Shown here: one piece after another, positions 37,801-46,015 of the stretch | Position numbering within the stretch: the stretch's first letter is position 1 | Layout of the letters: each line of letters starts with the position of its first letter | Assembly: GCF_000721105.1 (NCBI RefSeq) | Contig: NZ_JOEV01000029.1 | Location: 1 to 64,000 of the forward strand | Length of the DNA stretch: 64,000 bases | DNA from: Streptomyces cellulosae | Lineage (GTDB): Bacteria > Actinomycetota > Actinomycetes > Streptomycetales > Streptomycetaceae | Direction of reading: 5' to 3' | Program-made: the position numbers and the translations under genes | Notes under the pieces: generated by a model | Databases searched by the model: none | What the model was told of the DNA's origin: nothing | The model's input: only the letters and a program-made list of their open reading frames with translations

Positions 37801-38684
37801 GCTGGATGCGCATCGGGCGGGCTGAGATCGGGCGGCGGGCGTTTCTCGGGAACTCGGGGATGACCGCGCCTGGCCGTTCCGTGCCGGACGGCGGGCTGGT
37901 CGGGGTGCTGTCGGCGACGCCGAAGAAGGCGAAGAAGGGCAGCTCGTACCTGGGGCTGCCGCCCATGAAGCTGCCGCGCGCGGCCGCGGGCGGGGACCAA
38001 AGCCGTACCTACGACCCGCCGGCCCGGCTGCTGTGGGCGCGCGCTCTGGTGGAGCTGTGCCGGATCGTGCCGGTGTTCTGCTCGGCGGGGCTGGCCGTGC
38101 TGACGGTGGCCGCGCTGTGTGCGCTGGGCGCGTGGGCGCCGCTGCTGTCGGGGCCGGTGCTGCTCGGGGCGGGGCTGGTGGCGGGGCTGGTGTCCGTCGT
38201 GGCGAAGTGGGCGCTCGTGGGGCGGCATCGCAGCGGGGAGCATCCTTTGTGGAGCTCCTTCGTGTGGCGCAACGAACTGGCGGACACCTTCGTGGAAGTG
38301 CTGGCGGTGCCGTGGCTGGCGGGTTCCGTGCCCGGTACGCCGGTGCTGACGGCGTGGCTGCGCGGGCTCGGGGCGCGGATCGGCCGGGGTGTGTGGGTGG
38401 AGACCTACTGGCTGCCCGAGACCGACCTGGTGACGCTGGAGGACGCGGCCACCGTCAACCGGGGCTGTGTGCTGCAGACCCACCTCTTCCACGACCGGAT
38501 CTTGCGGACGGATACTGTGGTCCTCCGTGAGGGCGCGACGCTGGGTCCTGGCGGAATCGTCCTGCCCGGCAGCGTGATCGGCGCCCGTACGACACTGGGG
38601 CCGGCGTCGCTGGTGATGGCGGCGGAGTCCGTTCCCGACGACACCCGCTGGCTGGGCAACCCCATCGAGTCATGGCGTTCCTGA
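34812..38684 (+). CDS. Pls/PosA-family single-module peptide synthetase (homopoly-amino-acid synthetase type)
   Basis: A 1290-residue membrane NRPS with the layout of epsilon-poly-lysine synthetase (Pls, about 1319 residues). An adenylation domain (FTSGSTGKPKGVAVSHRS, FDASCEEMW, YGPTEATVV, RTSGKVDR) is followed by a carrier domain with the phosphopantetheine Ser in FFAIGGGSLAAAQL. About six transmembrane helices then interleave with three soluble acyltransferase/left-handed-helix-like blocks (the Pls terminal domain), and there is no condensation or thioesterase domain. Manual alignment to PheA gives the specificity code DAESIGTVVK, which from memory equals Pls. ATG 34812 has a GGAGG site at 10-base spacing; ATG 34830 is an alternative. 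The M1 peptidase gene follows at once. Product not provable from sequence. Confidence 0.9.
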   Translation: MRREGPMAAIHESSALGELDDEIRERFGDTARFSGGPAASPRTLVDVLDASVRSYPNELALDDGTTPLTYRALAAEVEQLRRRLADAGVGLGDRVGVRVPSGTNDLYVAILAVLAAGAAYVPVDAEDPDERAELVFGEAGVRAVVGAGHELTVRGRSEVPAARPGVGHDAWIIFTSGSTGKPKGVAVSHRSAAAFVDAEAALFLTDDPIGPGDRVMAGLSVAFDASCEEMWLAWRYGACLVPVPRSRVRSGADLGPWLVEQEITVVSTVPTLAALWESETLNDVRLLIFGGEACPPELVQRLVTEGREVWNTYGPTEATVVACASLMSGAEPIRIGLPLDGWELAVVDEAGEPVPMGAVGQLVIGGVGLARYLDAEKDAEKYAPLESLGWERAYRSGDLVKAEPEGLVFLGRADEQIKLGGRRIELGEVDAALQALPGVAGAAAAVRTARGGNQLLVGYVVTQDGWDQAVAVEKLRAELPAALVPLLAPVDDLPTRTSGKVDRNALPWPLEGLTTGGPAERLYGTEAWLAEQWSEVLGIPVSSARDDFFAIGGGSLAAAQLTTRLRTRYPSAAVLDVYQQPVLRKLARHLEKSAQDDGGTRVIAPVPVRAQVVQLLLLLPLFTVLGLRWTVVLAALGNLLPAYSWLPTAPWWLVAAGALVFFSPPGRLAIAAGGARLLLKGVEPGRYARGGGVHLRLWTAERLAEFSGATSLTGSWLERYARALGARIGPDVDLHSLPPVTGMLKLGRGAAVESEVDLSGWWLDGDRLEIGPVKVGGHAVVGTRSLLFPGARVGKRAEVAPGSAVTGQIPTGQRWAGAPAVKLGKAKRNWPKERPVRGTSWGVMYGVTGLALSALPVLAGAVALLVGHWFVTPEVTVTGVALGLVPATLAFGVAYALVLLVAVRLLSLGLREGTHPTHSRIGWQAWTVTQLMDRSRETLFPLYAGLATPVWLRLLGMRIGKGAEVSTVLALPSLTTVGEGAFLADDTLTAPYELGGGWMRIGRAEIGRRAFLGNSGMTAPGRSVPDGGLVGVLSATPKKAKKGSSYLGLPPMKLPRAAAGGDQSRTYDPPARLLWARALVELCRIVPVFCSAGLAVLTVAALCALGAWAPLLSGPVLLGAGLVAGLVSVVAKWALVGRHRSGEHPLWSSFVWRNELADTFVEVLAVPWLAGSVPGTPVLTAWLRGLGARIGRGVWVETYWLPETDLVTLEDAATVNRGCVLQTHLFHDRILRTDTVVLREGATLGPGGIVLPGSVIGARTTLGPASLVMAAESVPDDTRWLGNPIESWRS

Positions 38685-38770
38685 GCGCGGCTCGGCCGGG
38701 GCCCGGGGACGGTGCGCCCGCAGGCGATCCGGCACGACGTTCGAGCACACCGCAGGGAGCAGACGCAGCA

Positions 38771-40150
38771 GTGACCGTTCAGCAGGCAGCGGGTCCGGAC
38801 CCGTACTTCCCGGCCAACGGCGACTCCCGTTACCGGGTGCACCGCTACGAGCTGGCGCTGGACTACCGCCCCGGCCCGAACCGGCTGTCGGGGACGGCAC
38901 GGATCAACGCGATAGCGGGACGGTCGGCGCTGCCCGAGTTCCAGCTGAACCTGGCCGACTTCAAGATCGGCCGGGTCCGGGTGGACGGCCGGCAGCCGCA
39001 CTACACGCACCGGGGCGGCAAGCTGCGCCTGCGTCCGGCCAAGCCGGTCCGGCCGGGCGCCCCCTTCACGGTGGAGGTGCACTGGTCCGGCAACCCGGAG
39101 CCGGTGAGCAGTCCCTGGGGCGGGCTCGGCTGGGAGGAGCTGGAGGACGGGGCGCTGGTGGCGAGCCAGCCGGTGGGGGCGCCGTCCTGGTACCCGTGCA
39201 ACGACCGGCCCGCCGACAAGGCCTCGTACCAGATCTCGATCACCACGCCGTCCGCGTACGCGGTGGTGGCGGGCGGACGGCTGTTGACGCGGACGACGAA
39301 GGCGTCGACGACGACGTGGGTGTACGAGCAGGCGGCTCCGACGTCCAGCTATCTGGTCGGGCTGTCGATCGGCAAGTACCAGACGGTGCTGCTGGGTGAC
39401 CCGGGCCCGGGCGGGGTGCCGCAGCACGGGCACATCCCGGCGCACAAGCTGCCGGAGTTCTCGCGGGACTTCGCACGTCAGCCCCGGATGATGGAGCTCT
39501 TCCAGGAGTTGTTCGGGCCGTACCCGTTCGACGAGTACGCGGTCGTGGTGACCGAGGAGGAGCTCGATGTCCCCGTCGAGGCACAGGGGTTGTCGCTGTT
39601 CGGCGCCAACCACGTGGACGGGGCGCGGGGTTGGGAACGGCTGGTGGCGCACGAGCTGGCGCACCAGTGGTTCGGCAACAGCGTGTCCATCGCGGACTGG
39701 CGGCACATCTGGCTGAACGAGGGGTTCGCGAAGTACGCGGAGTGGCTGTGGTCGGAGCGGTCGGGTGGCCGCAGCGCGCATCAACTCGCCGTGGCGGCCC
39801 ACCGGTTGCTGTCCTCACTCCCCCAGGACCTCAAACTGGCCGACCCCGGACGCAAGTCGATGTTCGACGACCGGCTCTACCAGCGCGGCGGGCTGACCCT
39901 GCACGTGCTGCGGTGCGCGATGGGCGACGACGCGTTCTTCCGGATGCTGCGCGGGTGGGCGACGCTGCACCGGGGCGGCGCGGTGAGCACGACGACGTTC
40001 ACCGCGCACGCGGCCCGGTTCGCGCCGGAGCCTCTGGACGAGGTGTTCCGGGCATGGGTGTACGGCACGAGGCTGCCGCCGCTGCCCGAGCCGGCCCCGC
40101 AGATCCCGGCCCGGCCCACGCACCCGCCGACCAACGCCGGGCCCGCGTAG
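38771..40150 (+). CDS. M1-family zinc aminopeptidase
   Basis: A 459-residue gluzincin peptidase of the aminopeptidase N family. The N-terminal beta domain starts DPYFPANGDSRYRVHRYELA; the exopeptidase GAMEN loop is replaced by VEAQGLSLFG; the zinc site is HELAHQWFG with the third ligand in WLNEGFAKYAEW. It ends in a Pro-rich tail. No signal peptide is evident from GTG 38771 (GGAG upstream); an upstream ATG at 38672 would overlap the synthetase end by 13 bp and add a disordered segment. It follows the Pls-like gene as part of the same transcript. Polymer degradation or self-protection is a plausible but unproven role. Confidence 0.9.
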   Translation: MTVQQAAGPDPYFPANGDSRYRVHRYELALDYRPGPNRLSGTARINAIAGRSALPEFQLNLADFKIGRVRVDGRQPHYTHRGGKLRLRPAKPVRPGAPFTVEVHWSGNPEPVSSPWGGLGWEELEDGALVASQPVGAPSWYPCNDRPADKASYQISITTPSAYAVVAGGRLLTRTTKASTTTWVYEQAAPTSSYLVGLSIGKYQTVLLGDPGPGGVPQHGHIPAHKLPEFSRDFARQPRMMELFQELFGPYPFDEYAVVVTEEELDVPVEAQGLSLFGANHVDGARGWERLVAHELAHQWFGNSVSIADWRHIWLNEGFAKYAEWLWSERSGGRSAHQLAVAAHRLLSSLPQDLKLADPGRKSMFDDRLYQRGGLTLHVLRCAMGDDAFFRMLRGWATLHRGGAVSTTTFTAHAARFAPEPLDEVFRAWVYGTRLPPLPEPAPQIPARPTHPPTNAGPA

Positions 40151-40779
40151 GCGACCGCCGCCGGAGCCGCGTGGGCCCGGGTGCCGGAGCCGCGTGGGCC
40201 CAGGTGCCGGGTCCAGTGTTGACCCGGGTGCCGGGTGCGGGTTGGCCCGGGCACCGGGGTCGGCTCGGCCCCCTGCCACGTCCGCGCAGACCCCCGTGCC
40301 GCATCCGCGTCGGCCCGGCCGGGTCCGCACAGGGCACCGTGCCGTGTTCGCGTGGGCCCGGGTGCCAGGGGCCGAAGGTCGTGTGCCGGGCCGTAGGGGT
40401 TGATAACTGCTCGCCAGGGAGTGCGCACGAGGTCGAGTTAGCTCGATCGGGTGATCGCCTGCTGGCGGGCTTGCGGAGTCCTGGGCCGATCGGGCTAACG
40501 TGACCGTGCGACCTGGGACACCGGGTACGGCGTCAGCGTGCGGGGCCCCTGCTCCACCAGAGGATGGGTCAGGGCCTCCCCGCCGCCTCTGGCCGTACCT
40601 GTTTGGCCAGGTCGCGCAGGGAACTGGCCTCCCGGGCTCGGACCACGCACAGGATGCGTGTCGCCACCCGGGGTCGAGTACGCCGGGGACCAGCTCGCCC
40701 AAGACCGTTCGGGGCGCGCGGCTGAACGGGCTCACTCCCGCTCAGTCCACAGGAACGGTGTCCCGGCACAATGGTGGGC
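40151..40779. other. intergenic region with degenerate GCCCGGGTGCCGG repeats
   Basis: About 630 bp with no credible gene. From 40160 to 40390 it repeats variants of GTGGGCCCGGGTGCCGGG, so several frames stay open with low-complexity translation. From 40400 to 40500 the sequence is AT-richer, with near-repeats CTCGATCGGG and GCCGATCGGGCTAACG. A CACAAT -10-like box at 40767-40772 lies just before the next gene. Confidence 0.55.
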
Positions 40780-41214
40780 ATGTCCCGACGTGGCACCCGC
40801 CCCTCCCGTCCCGCCGGCCGTCGCCCCGGCGGCGCCCGTCCCGCGGACGCCTGCCCCTGCGGGCGTCCGGAGCCGTACGACGCGTGCTGCGGACGCTTCC
40901 ACACGGGAGCCGCCGCCGCGCCCACCGCGGAGGCGCTGATGCGGTCCCGCTACGGTGCCTTCGTCCGGGGGGACGTGCCGTACCTGCTGCGGACGTGGCA
41001 TCCGCGGACCCGGCCGGATCGGCTCGACCTCGATCCGGGGATGCGCTGGACCGGCCTGGAGATCCTCGGCACGACGGACGGCTCCGCCTTCCACAGCACC
41101 GGCACGGTGACCTTCCGGGCCTCGTTCCGGGGTGGCTCGCTGCACGAGCGGAGCCGGTTCGAGCGGGTGGACGGGGTGTGGGTGTACGTGGACGGGGAGT
41201 TCCTGGACCAGTAG
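40780..41214 (+). CDS. YchJ-family protein (SEC-C-type zinc motif)
   Basis: A 144-residue UPF0225/YchJ protein. An Arg-rich N-terminus leads into a SEC-C-like zinc motif (ADACPCGRPEPYDACCGRFH), then a compact NTF2-like fold (EALMRSRYGAFVRGDVPYLL, DGVWVYVDGEFLDQ). ATG 40780 is chosen because the in-frame ATG at 40771 overlaps a CACAAT -10-like box, suggesting a nearly leaderless transcript. It converges with the gntR gene, with 2 bp between stops. Its function is unknown. Confidence 0.85.
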   Translation: MSRRGTRPSRPAGRRPGGARPADACPCGRPEPYDACCGRFHTGAAAAPTAEALMRSRYGAFVRGDVPYLLRTWHPRTRPDRLDLDPGMRWTGLEILGTTDGSAFHSTGTVTFRASFRGGSLHERSRFERVDGVWVYVDGEFLDQ

Positions 41215-41216
41215 GG

Positions 41217-41918
41217 CTACGGCGCCAGTATGTCCAGTTCCTGAAGTGCCCCGACGGTTATCTCGCGGGTCAGTTCCTCCGCGCGGAGCGCGTCGCCCTC
41301 GCGGACCGCCTCGGCGACCTGGACGTGGAGGGTGACGGCGGCCGGGTCCGGGTCCTCGAACATGATCTCGTGGTGGGTGCGGCCGGCGAGGACCTCGGCG
41401 ACCACATCGCCGAGGCGGGCGAACATCTCGTTGCCGGAGGCGTTGAGGATGACCCGGTGGAAGGCCATGTCGTGGATGAGGTAGCCCTCCAGCTGGTGCC
41501 CGCGTGAGTGGGCCACCATGCCCAGGGCGCGCTCGGTGAGTTCGGCGCACTGCGCCGCCGTGGCGTACTTGGCGGCGAGGCCCGCGGCGACCGGTTCGAC
41601 GGCCGAGCGCAGCACGGTGAGGGAGCGCAGCTGGCGGGGGCGGTCGGCGCCGGCCAGCCGCCAGCGGATGACCTGGGGGTCGTAGACGTTCCACTCGCGC
41701 GCGGGACGGACCGTCACGCCCACCCGGCGGCGGGATTCGACGAGGTGCATGGACTCCAGGACACGGACCGCCTCCCGCATCACGGAACGTGAGACGTCGA
41801 AGCGCTGGGCCAGCTCGTCTGTCCGCAGGACACTGCCCGGCGGGTACTCGCCCGCGGTGATGGCGGGGCCGAGGGACTCCAGTACGCGGCCGTGCAGTCC
41901 CCGGTCCGTTGTGGTCAT
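41217..41918 (-). CDS. gntR: GntR/FadR-family repressor of the gluconate/idonate operon
   Basis: A 233-residue FCD-type regulator: winged helix with PPGSVLRTDELAQRFDVSRS and VMREAVRVLESMHLV, then an FCD domain with metal-binding HDMAFHRVILNASGN and a later THHEIMFED. It is divergent from gntK, with 143 bp between them holding an operator-like palindrome. Control of the adjacent gluconate genes by gluconate or its phosphate is the expected logic for this arrangement, and is an inference. Confidence 0.88.
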   Translation of the reverse strand: MTTTDRGLHGRVLESLGPAITAGEYPPGSVLRTDELAQRFDVSRSVMREAVRVLESMHLVESRRRVGVTVRPAREWNVYDPQVIRWRLAGADRPRQLRSLTVLRSAVEPVAAGLAAKYATAAQCAELTERALGMVAHSRGHQLEGYLIHDMAFHRVILNASGNEMFARLGDVVAEVLAGRTHHEIMFEDPDPAAVTLHVQVAEAVREGDALRAEELTREITVGALQELDILAP

Positions 41919-41958
41919 GCACTCAGCGTACGAGGCGGGTCACGGAAACAAAAAGTCA

Positions 41959-41970
41959 GACTTATATGTC
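41959..41970. promoter_or_regulatory. candidate GntR operator
   Basis: GACTTATATGTC is an inverted repeat (GAC..TATA..GTC with two mismatched positions) inside an unusually AT-rich patch (41945-41975) between divergent gntR and gntK. The patch could also supply the promoter. FCD regulators commonly bind such short imperfect palindromes. Confidence 0.55.
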
Positions 41971-42061
41971 ACAGGCTCTTGAATTCGTCGTACCTAATGG
42001 GTTTCAGTGTGGCCGACGCCAGATGTCGGCGTCGGATGTCGAAGAAGACAGCGAGGCAGTG

Positions 42062-42580
42062 ATGCGTACCCCTCACGTCGTCGTGGTGATGGGCGTCGCC
42101 GGCACGGGCAAGACCACGATCGGTCCCCTGCTCGCGGCCCGGTTGGGCGTCCCGTACGCCGAGGGCGACGACTTCCACCCCCAGGCCAACATCGACAAGA
42201 TGTCGGCCGGCACCCCGCTCGAGGACGCCGACCGGTGGCCGTGGCTCGACGCCATCGGCGCCTGGGCGCACGGGCGGGCCGGGCTCGGCGGGGTGGTCAG
42301 TTGTTCGGCGCTGAAGCGGTCGTACCGCGACCGGCTCAGGGCCGAGGCTCCCGAGGTCGTGTTCCTGCACCTCGCGGGCGACCGGGCGCTGATCGAGGAC
42401 CGGATGTCGCATCGGCAGGGTCACTTCATGCCGACCGCGCTGCTGGAATCCCAGTTCGCCACGCTCCAGCCGCTCCAGCCGGACGAGGCCGGGGTCGTCG
42501 TGGATGTCACCGGCAGCCCTGAGGAGATCACCGAGCGGGCCGCGGACGCACTCGACGCACTCGCCGACACCTCCCGGTAG
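42062..42580 (+). CDS. gntK: gluconokinase
   Basis: A 172-residue shikimate-kinase-fold gluconokinase that makes 6-phosphogluconate. The P-loop is VMGVAGTGKTTIGP near the N-terminus; YAEGDDFHPQANIDKMSAGT and PLEDADRWPWLDAI are the gluconate-binding family signatures; CSALKRSYRDRLR is the following conserved segment. ATG 42062 starts MRTPHVVVVMG; the longer frame upstream runs across the promoter. It is the first gene of the catabolic operon. Confidence 0.95.
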   Translation: MRTPHVVVVMGVAGTGKTTIGPLLAARLGVPYAEGDDFHPQANIDKMSAGTPLEDADRWPWLDAIGAWAHGRAGLGGVVSCSALKRSYRDRLRAEAPEVVFLHLAGDRALIEDRMSHRQGHFMPTALLESQFATLQPLQPDEAGVVVDVTGSPEEITERAADALDALADTSR

Positions 42581-42753
42581 GAGACCGTCCCGGGACTCGG
42601 GACTCCGCGGGACCGGGCCGCCCCCGGAAGCTCCTGGCAGCACCGCCGACCGGTAGTGCCCCCTGCGACACCTCTCACCGCAGTACCTCCTTGTGCAACA
42701 CCCCCCACCGCAGAAACCCCCTCCCCATCCCCGTACCTGCAAGGGAACTCCCC

Positions 42754-44151
42754 GTGACCAGACTCAGTGTCGAGATGCTGGCAGCGGACGCACCCGAGCC
42801 GATCACTTCGGCCGGCCATGCTCAGCTGGGTATCGCCGTACTGGCGGGAATCGCCGTCATCGTCCTGCTCATCACCAAGTTCAAGCTCCACGCCTTCCTG
42901 TCGCTGACCATCGGGACACTGGCGCTCGGCGCGTTCGCCGGGGCACCGCTCGACAAGGCGATCACCAGCTTCACCACCGGGCTCGGGTCGACCGTGGCGG
43001 GAGTGGGCGTACTGATCGCGCTGGGCGCGATCCTCGGCAAGATGCTCGCCGACTCCGGGGGTGCCGACCAGATCGTCGACACGATCCTGGCGAAGGCGAG
43101 CGCCCGCTCGATGCCCTGGGCGATGGTGCTGATCGCCTCGGTGATCGGCCTGCCGCTGTTCTTCGAGGTCGGCGTGGTGCTGCTGATCCCGGTCGTGCTG
43201 ATGGTCGCCAAGCGGGGCAACTACTCGCTGATGAGGATCGGCATCCCGGCGCTCGCCGGTCTGTCCGTGATGCACGGCCTGGTCCCGCCGCACCCCGGCC
43301 CGCTGGTCGCCATCGACGCGGTGAAGGCCAACCTGGGCGTCACGCTGGCGCTCGGCGTGCTGGTGGCCATACCGACCGTGATCATCGCCGGTCCGCTCTT
43401 CTCCAAGGTCGCGGCCCGCTGGGTCGACGTCCCGGCCCCGGACCGGATGATCCCTCAGCGCGCCTCCGAGGACCTTCAGCGGCGTCCTGGCTTCGGCGCG
43501 ACCCTGGCCACGATCCTGCTGCCGGTCGTCCTGATGCTGGCCAAGGCGCTGGTCGACATCGTCGTCGACGACCCCGAGAGCACCGTGCAGCGCGTGTTCG
43601 ACGTCGCCGGCTCGCCGCTGATCGCCCTGCTGGCCGCCGTGCTGGTGGGTATCTTCACCCTGCTGAGGCCGGCGGGGTTCGCCAAGGAGCGGGTCTCGCA
43701 GCTGGTCGACAAGGGGCTCGCGCCCATCGCGGGCATCCTGCTGATCGTCGGCGCGGGCGGCGGCTTCAAGCAGACGCTGATCGACTCCGGCGTCGGCCAG
43801 ATGGTCCTGGAGATATCCAAGGACTGGTCGATCCCGGCCCTGCTGCTGGCCTGGCTGATCGCGGTGGCGATCCGGCTGGCGACCGGTTCGGCGACGGTCG
43901 CCACGGTCTCGGCGGCCGGCCTGGTCGCCCCGCTGGCAGTCGACATGTCGACCACCCACACGGCCCTGCTCGTCCTGGCCATCGGCGCCGGCTCACTCTT
44001 CTTCAGCCATGTCAACGACGCCGGATTCTGGCTGGTGAAGGAGTACTTCGGCCTGAGCGTCGGGCAGACCCTCAAGACCTGGTCCGTCATGGAGACGATC
44101 ATCTCGGTGGTCGCGGGCGGTCTGGTCCTGCTCCTCTCACTGGTCATCTAG
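42754..44151 (+). CDS. gntP: GntP-family gluconate/idonate permease
   Basis: A 465-residue permease with about 12 membrane spans. Family segments include TKFKLHAFLSLTIGTLALGA, FFEVGVVLLIPVVLMVAKR, GLSVMHGLVPPHPGPLVAID and LFFSHVNDAGFWLVKEYFGL. The GTG at 42754 places the first span near residue 30. It lies 173 bp after gntK and 9 bp before idnO. GntP carriers are proton symporters of gluconate or L-idonate; the gene set here makes both plausible. Confidence 0.94.
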   Translation: MTRLSVEMLAADAPEPITSAGHAQLGIAVLAGIAVIVLLITKFKLHAFLSLTIGTLALGAFAGAPLDKAITSFTTGLGSTVAGVGVLIALGAILGKMLADSGGADQIVDTILAKASARSMPWAMVLIASVIGLPLFFEVGVVLLIPVVLMVAKRGNYSLMRIGIPALAGLSVMHGLVPPHPGPLVAIDAVKANLGVTLALGVLVAIPTVIIAGPLFSKVAARWVDVPAPDRMIPQRASEDLQRRPGFGATLATILLPVVLMLAKALVDIVVDDPESTVQRVFDVAGSPLIALLAAVLVGIFTLLRPAGFAKERVSQLVDKGLAPIAGILLIVGAGGGFKQTLIDSGVGQMVLEISKDWSIPALLLAWLIAVAIRLATGSATVATVSAAGLVAPLAVDMSTTHTALLVLAIGAGSLFFSHVNDAGFWLVKEYFGLSVGQTLKTWSVMETIISVVAGGLVLLLSLVI

Positions 44152-44160
44152 GGGTACGGG

Positions 44161-44931
44161 ATGAGTCACCCTCTCTTCGACATCAGCGGCAGCACGGCTT
44201 TGGTCACCGGCTCCAGCAGGGGCATCGGCCTCGCGCTGGCCCGGGGCCTCGCGCAGGCGGGCTGCCGGGTCGTCCTCAACGGACGGGACGGCGACCGGCT
44301 CGCCAAGACCGCCGCGGAACTGGCCGCGGAGGTCTCCGGTGAGGTCCACACGGCCGTGTTCGACGTCACCGACGGGCCGTCGGTCGCCGCGGGGATCGCG
44401 GATGTCGAACAGCGGGTGGGCCCGCTCGACATCCTGGTCAACAACGCGGGCATGCAACTGCGCGCCCCGCTCCTGGAGTTCACCGACTCCGACTGGCACC
44501 GCATCCTGAACACCAATTTGACCAGCGCGTTCCTGGTCGGTCGGGAGGTGGCCCGCGGGATGACGGAACGCGGCCACGGAAAGATCGTCAACATCTGCTC
44601 GCTGCAGAGCGAGGTGGTCCGGCCCGGCATCGCGCCCTACGCGGCCACCAAGGGCGCCCTGAAGATGCTCACCAAGGGCATGTGCGCGGACTGGGGCCCG
44701 CACGGGGTCCAGGTCAACGGTCTGGGTCCCGGCTACATCGAGACCGAGCTGACCCAGCCCCTCGTCCGGGACGAGGAGTTCAGCGCGTGGGTGCGGCGCC
44801 GCACCCCGGCCGGCCGCTGGGGCCGTACGGAGGACCTGGTGGGCGGGGTGCTGTTCCTGGCCTCGCCCGCGGCGGACTTCGTCAGCGGGCAGGTGCTGTA
44901 CGTCGACGGCGGCATGACGAGCGTGCTGTGA
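44161..44931 (+). CDS. idnO: gluconate 5-dehydrogenase (SDR)
   Basis: A 256-residue short-chain dehydrogenase: TGSSRGIGLALARGLAQAG binds NAD(P), LDILVNNAGMQLRAPLLEF is the NNAG segment, and the Ser-Tyr-Lys triad is in CSLQSE and YAATKGALKML. The close match to IdnO-type enzymes (NAGMQ, GLGPGYIETELTQPL) and the operon context indicate interconversion of 5-ketogluconate and gluconate. Its ATG lies 9 bp after the permease stop. Confidence 0.93.
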   Translation: MSHPLFDISGSTALVTGSSRGIGLALARGLAQAGCRVVLNGRDGDRLAKTAAELAAEVSGEVHTAVFDVTDGPSVAAGIADVEQRVGPLDILVNNAGMQLRAPLLEFTDSDWHRILNTNLTSAFLVGREVARGMTERGHGKIVNICSLQSEVVRPGIAPYAATKGALKMLTKGMCADWGPHGVQVNGLGPGYIETELTQPLVRDEEFSAWVRRRTPAGRWGRTEDLVGGVLFLASPAADFVSGQVLYVDGGMTSVL

Positions 44932-44945
44932 AAGGGGCCCCGGGA

Positions 44946-45983
44946 ATGCTGGGTTGTGTGATCCACGGTCAGGGGGACCTCCGGGTCGAGGAGCTGCCGG
45001 TGCCGTCGCCGGGCCCCGGTCAGGCGCTGGTCGCCGTCCGCTACGGCGGGGTGTGCGGGTCCGACCTGCACTACTGGCGGCACGGCGGCGTCGGCGACTT
45101 CCGGCTCAGGGAGCCGATGCTGCTCGGTCACGAGGTGGTCGGGACGGTCGTCTCGTACGGTGACGGGGCGTCAGGTCCCCTCGCGGGTACGGCTGTCGCG
45201 GTCCATCCGGCGACGTGCTGCGGGGTGTGCCCGGAGTGCGTGGACGGGCGGCGGAACGTCTGCCGGGACACGCGGTACCTCGGCAGCGCTGCCCGCTTCC
45301 CGCACGTCCAGGGCGGCTTCGCGGCCCACCTGGTCGTACCGGCCGAGCAGCTGCGGCCGCTTCCGGCCGGTCTGGAGCCGCGCCGGGCGGTGCTCGCGGA
45401 GCCGTTGTCGGTGGCGCTGCACGCGGTGCGGCGGGCCGGGGAGGTCACCGGCAAGCACGTCCTCGTCACCGGCGCCGGTCCCATCGGCTGCCTGGTGGTC
45501 GCGGCGGCGAAGGCTGCGGGCGCCGCGCAGGTCACCGTGACGGACCTGCTCCCGGCGGCGCTGCGGTACGCGTCCGCGGCGGGCGCCGACACGGTCGTAC
45601 GGGCGGACGATCCGTCCGATCCCGGGTGGCCGTCGGAGGTCGATGCGGCCGTCGAGGCGTCCGGGGTGGCCGCCGGCCTGGACACCTGTCTCCGGCTGGT
45701 GCGGCGGGGCGGGGTCGTCGTGCAGCTCGGGATGCTGCCGTCCGGACAGAGCCCCTTCGCCGGGAACCTCGTGGTGAGCCGGGAGATCGAGCTGCGGGGC
45801 GCGTTCCGCTTCGACGGGGAGTTCGACGACGCGCTGGAACTGCTCGCGGCCGAGCCGGCGTTCGACGCGCTGGTCAGCGCGGTGATCCCGGTCGGGGAGG
45901 CGGAGTCGGCGTTCGCGCTGGCCGCCGACCGGAGCCGGTCGTGCAAGGTGTTGCTGGACTTCGGCGTCCCCGGCTCACCCTGA
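44946..45983 (+). CDS. idnD: L-idonate 5-dehydrogenase (zinc-dependent MDR)
   Basis: A 345-residue medium-chain alcohol dehydrogenase. Catalytic zinc: GGVCGSDLHYW (Cys) and MLLGHEVVG (His-Glu); structural zinc: CCGVCPECVDGRRNVC; Rossmann motif: VTGAGPIGCLVVAAAKAAG. The IdnD assignment follows from the operon: L-idonate to 5-ketogluconate (IdnD), to gluconate (IdnO), to 6-phosphogluconate (GntK). It starts 14 bp after idnO and ends the operon. Confidence 0.92.
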   Translation: MLGCVIHGQGDLRVEELPVPSPGPGQALVAVRYGGVCGSDLHYWRHGGVGDFRLREPMLLGHEVVGTVVSYGDGASGPLAGTAVAVHPATCCGVCPECVDGRRNVCRDTRYLGSAARFPHVQGGFAAHLVVPAEQLRPLPAGLEPRRAVLAEPLSVALHAVRRAGEVTGKHVLVTGAGPIGCLVVAAAKAAGAAQVTVTDLLPAALRYASAAGADTVVRADDPSDPGWPSEVDAAVEASGVAAGLDTCLRLVRRGGVVVQLGMLPSGQSPFAGNLVVSREIELRGAFRFDGEFDDALELLAAEPAFDALVSAVIPVGEAESAFALAADRSRSCKVLLDFGVPGSP

Positions 45984-46015
45984 GACGTCACCGCACCCAC
46001 CGGCCTCCGCGTCCG

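Noticed and set aside
34737..38492. A 1251-codon minus-strand open frame
   Set aside because: Antisense shadow of the Pls-like gene, Arg/Pro/His-rich.
40400..40510. Possible attachment site with CGATCGGG near-repeats
   Set aside because: No integrase or tRNA end is nearby, and the repeats are short and imperfect.
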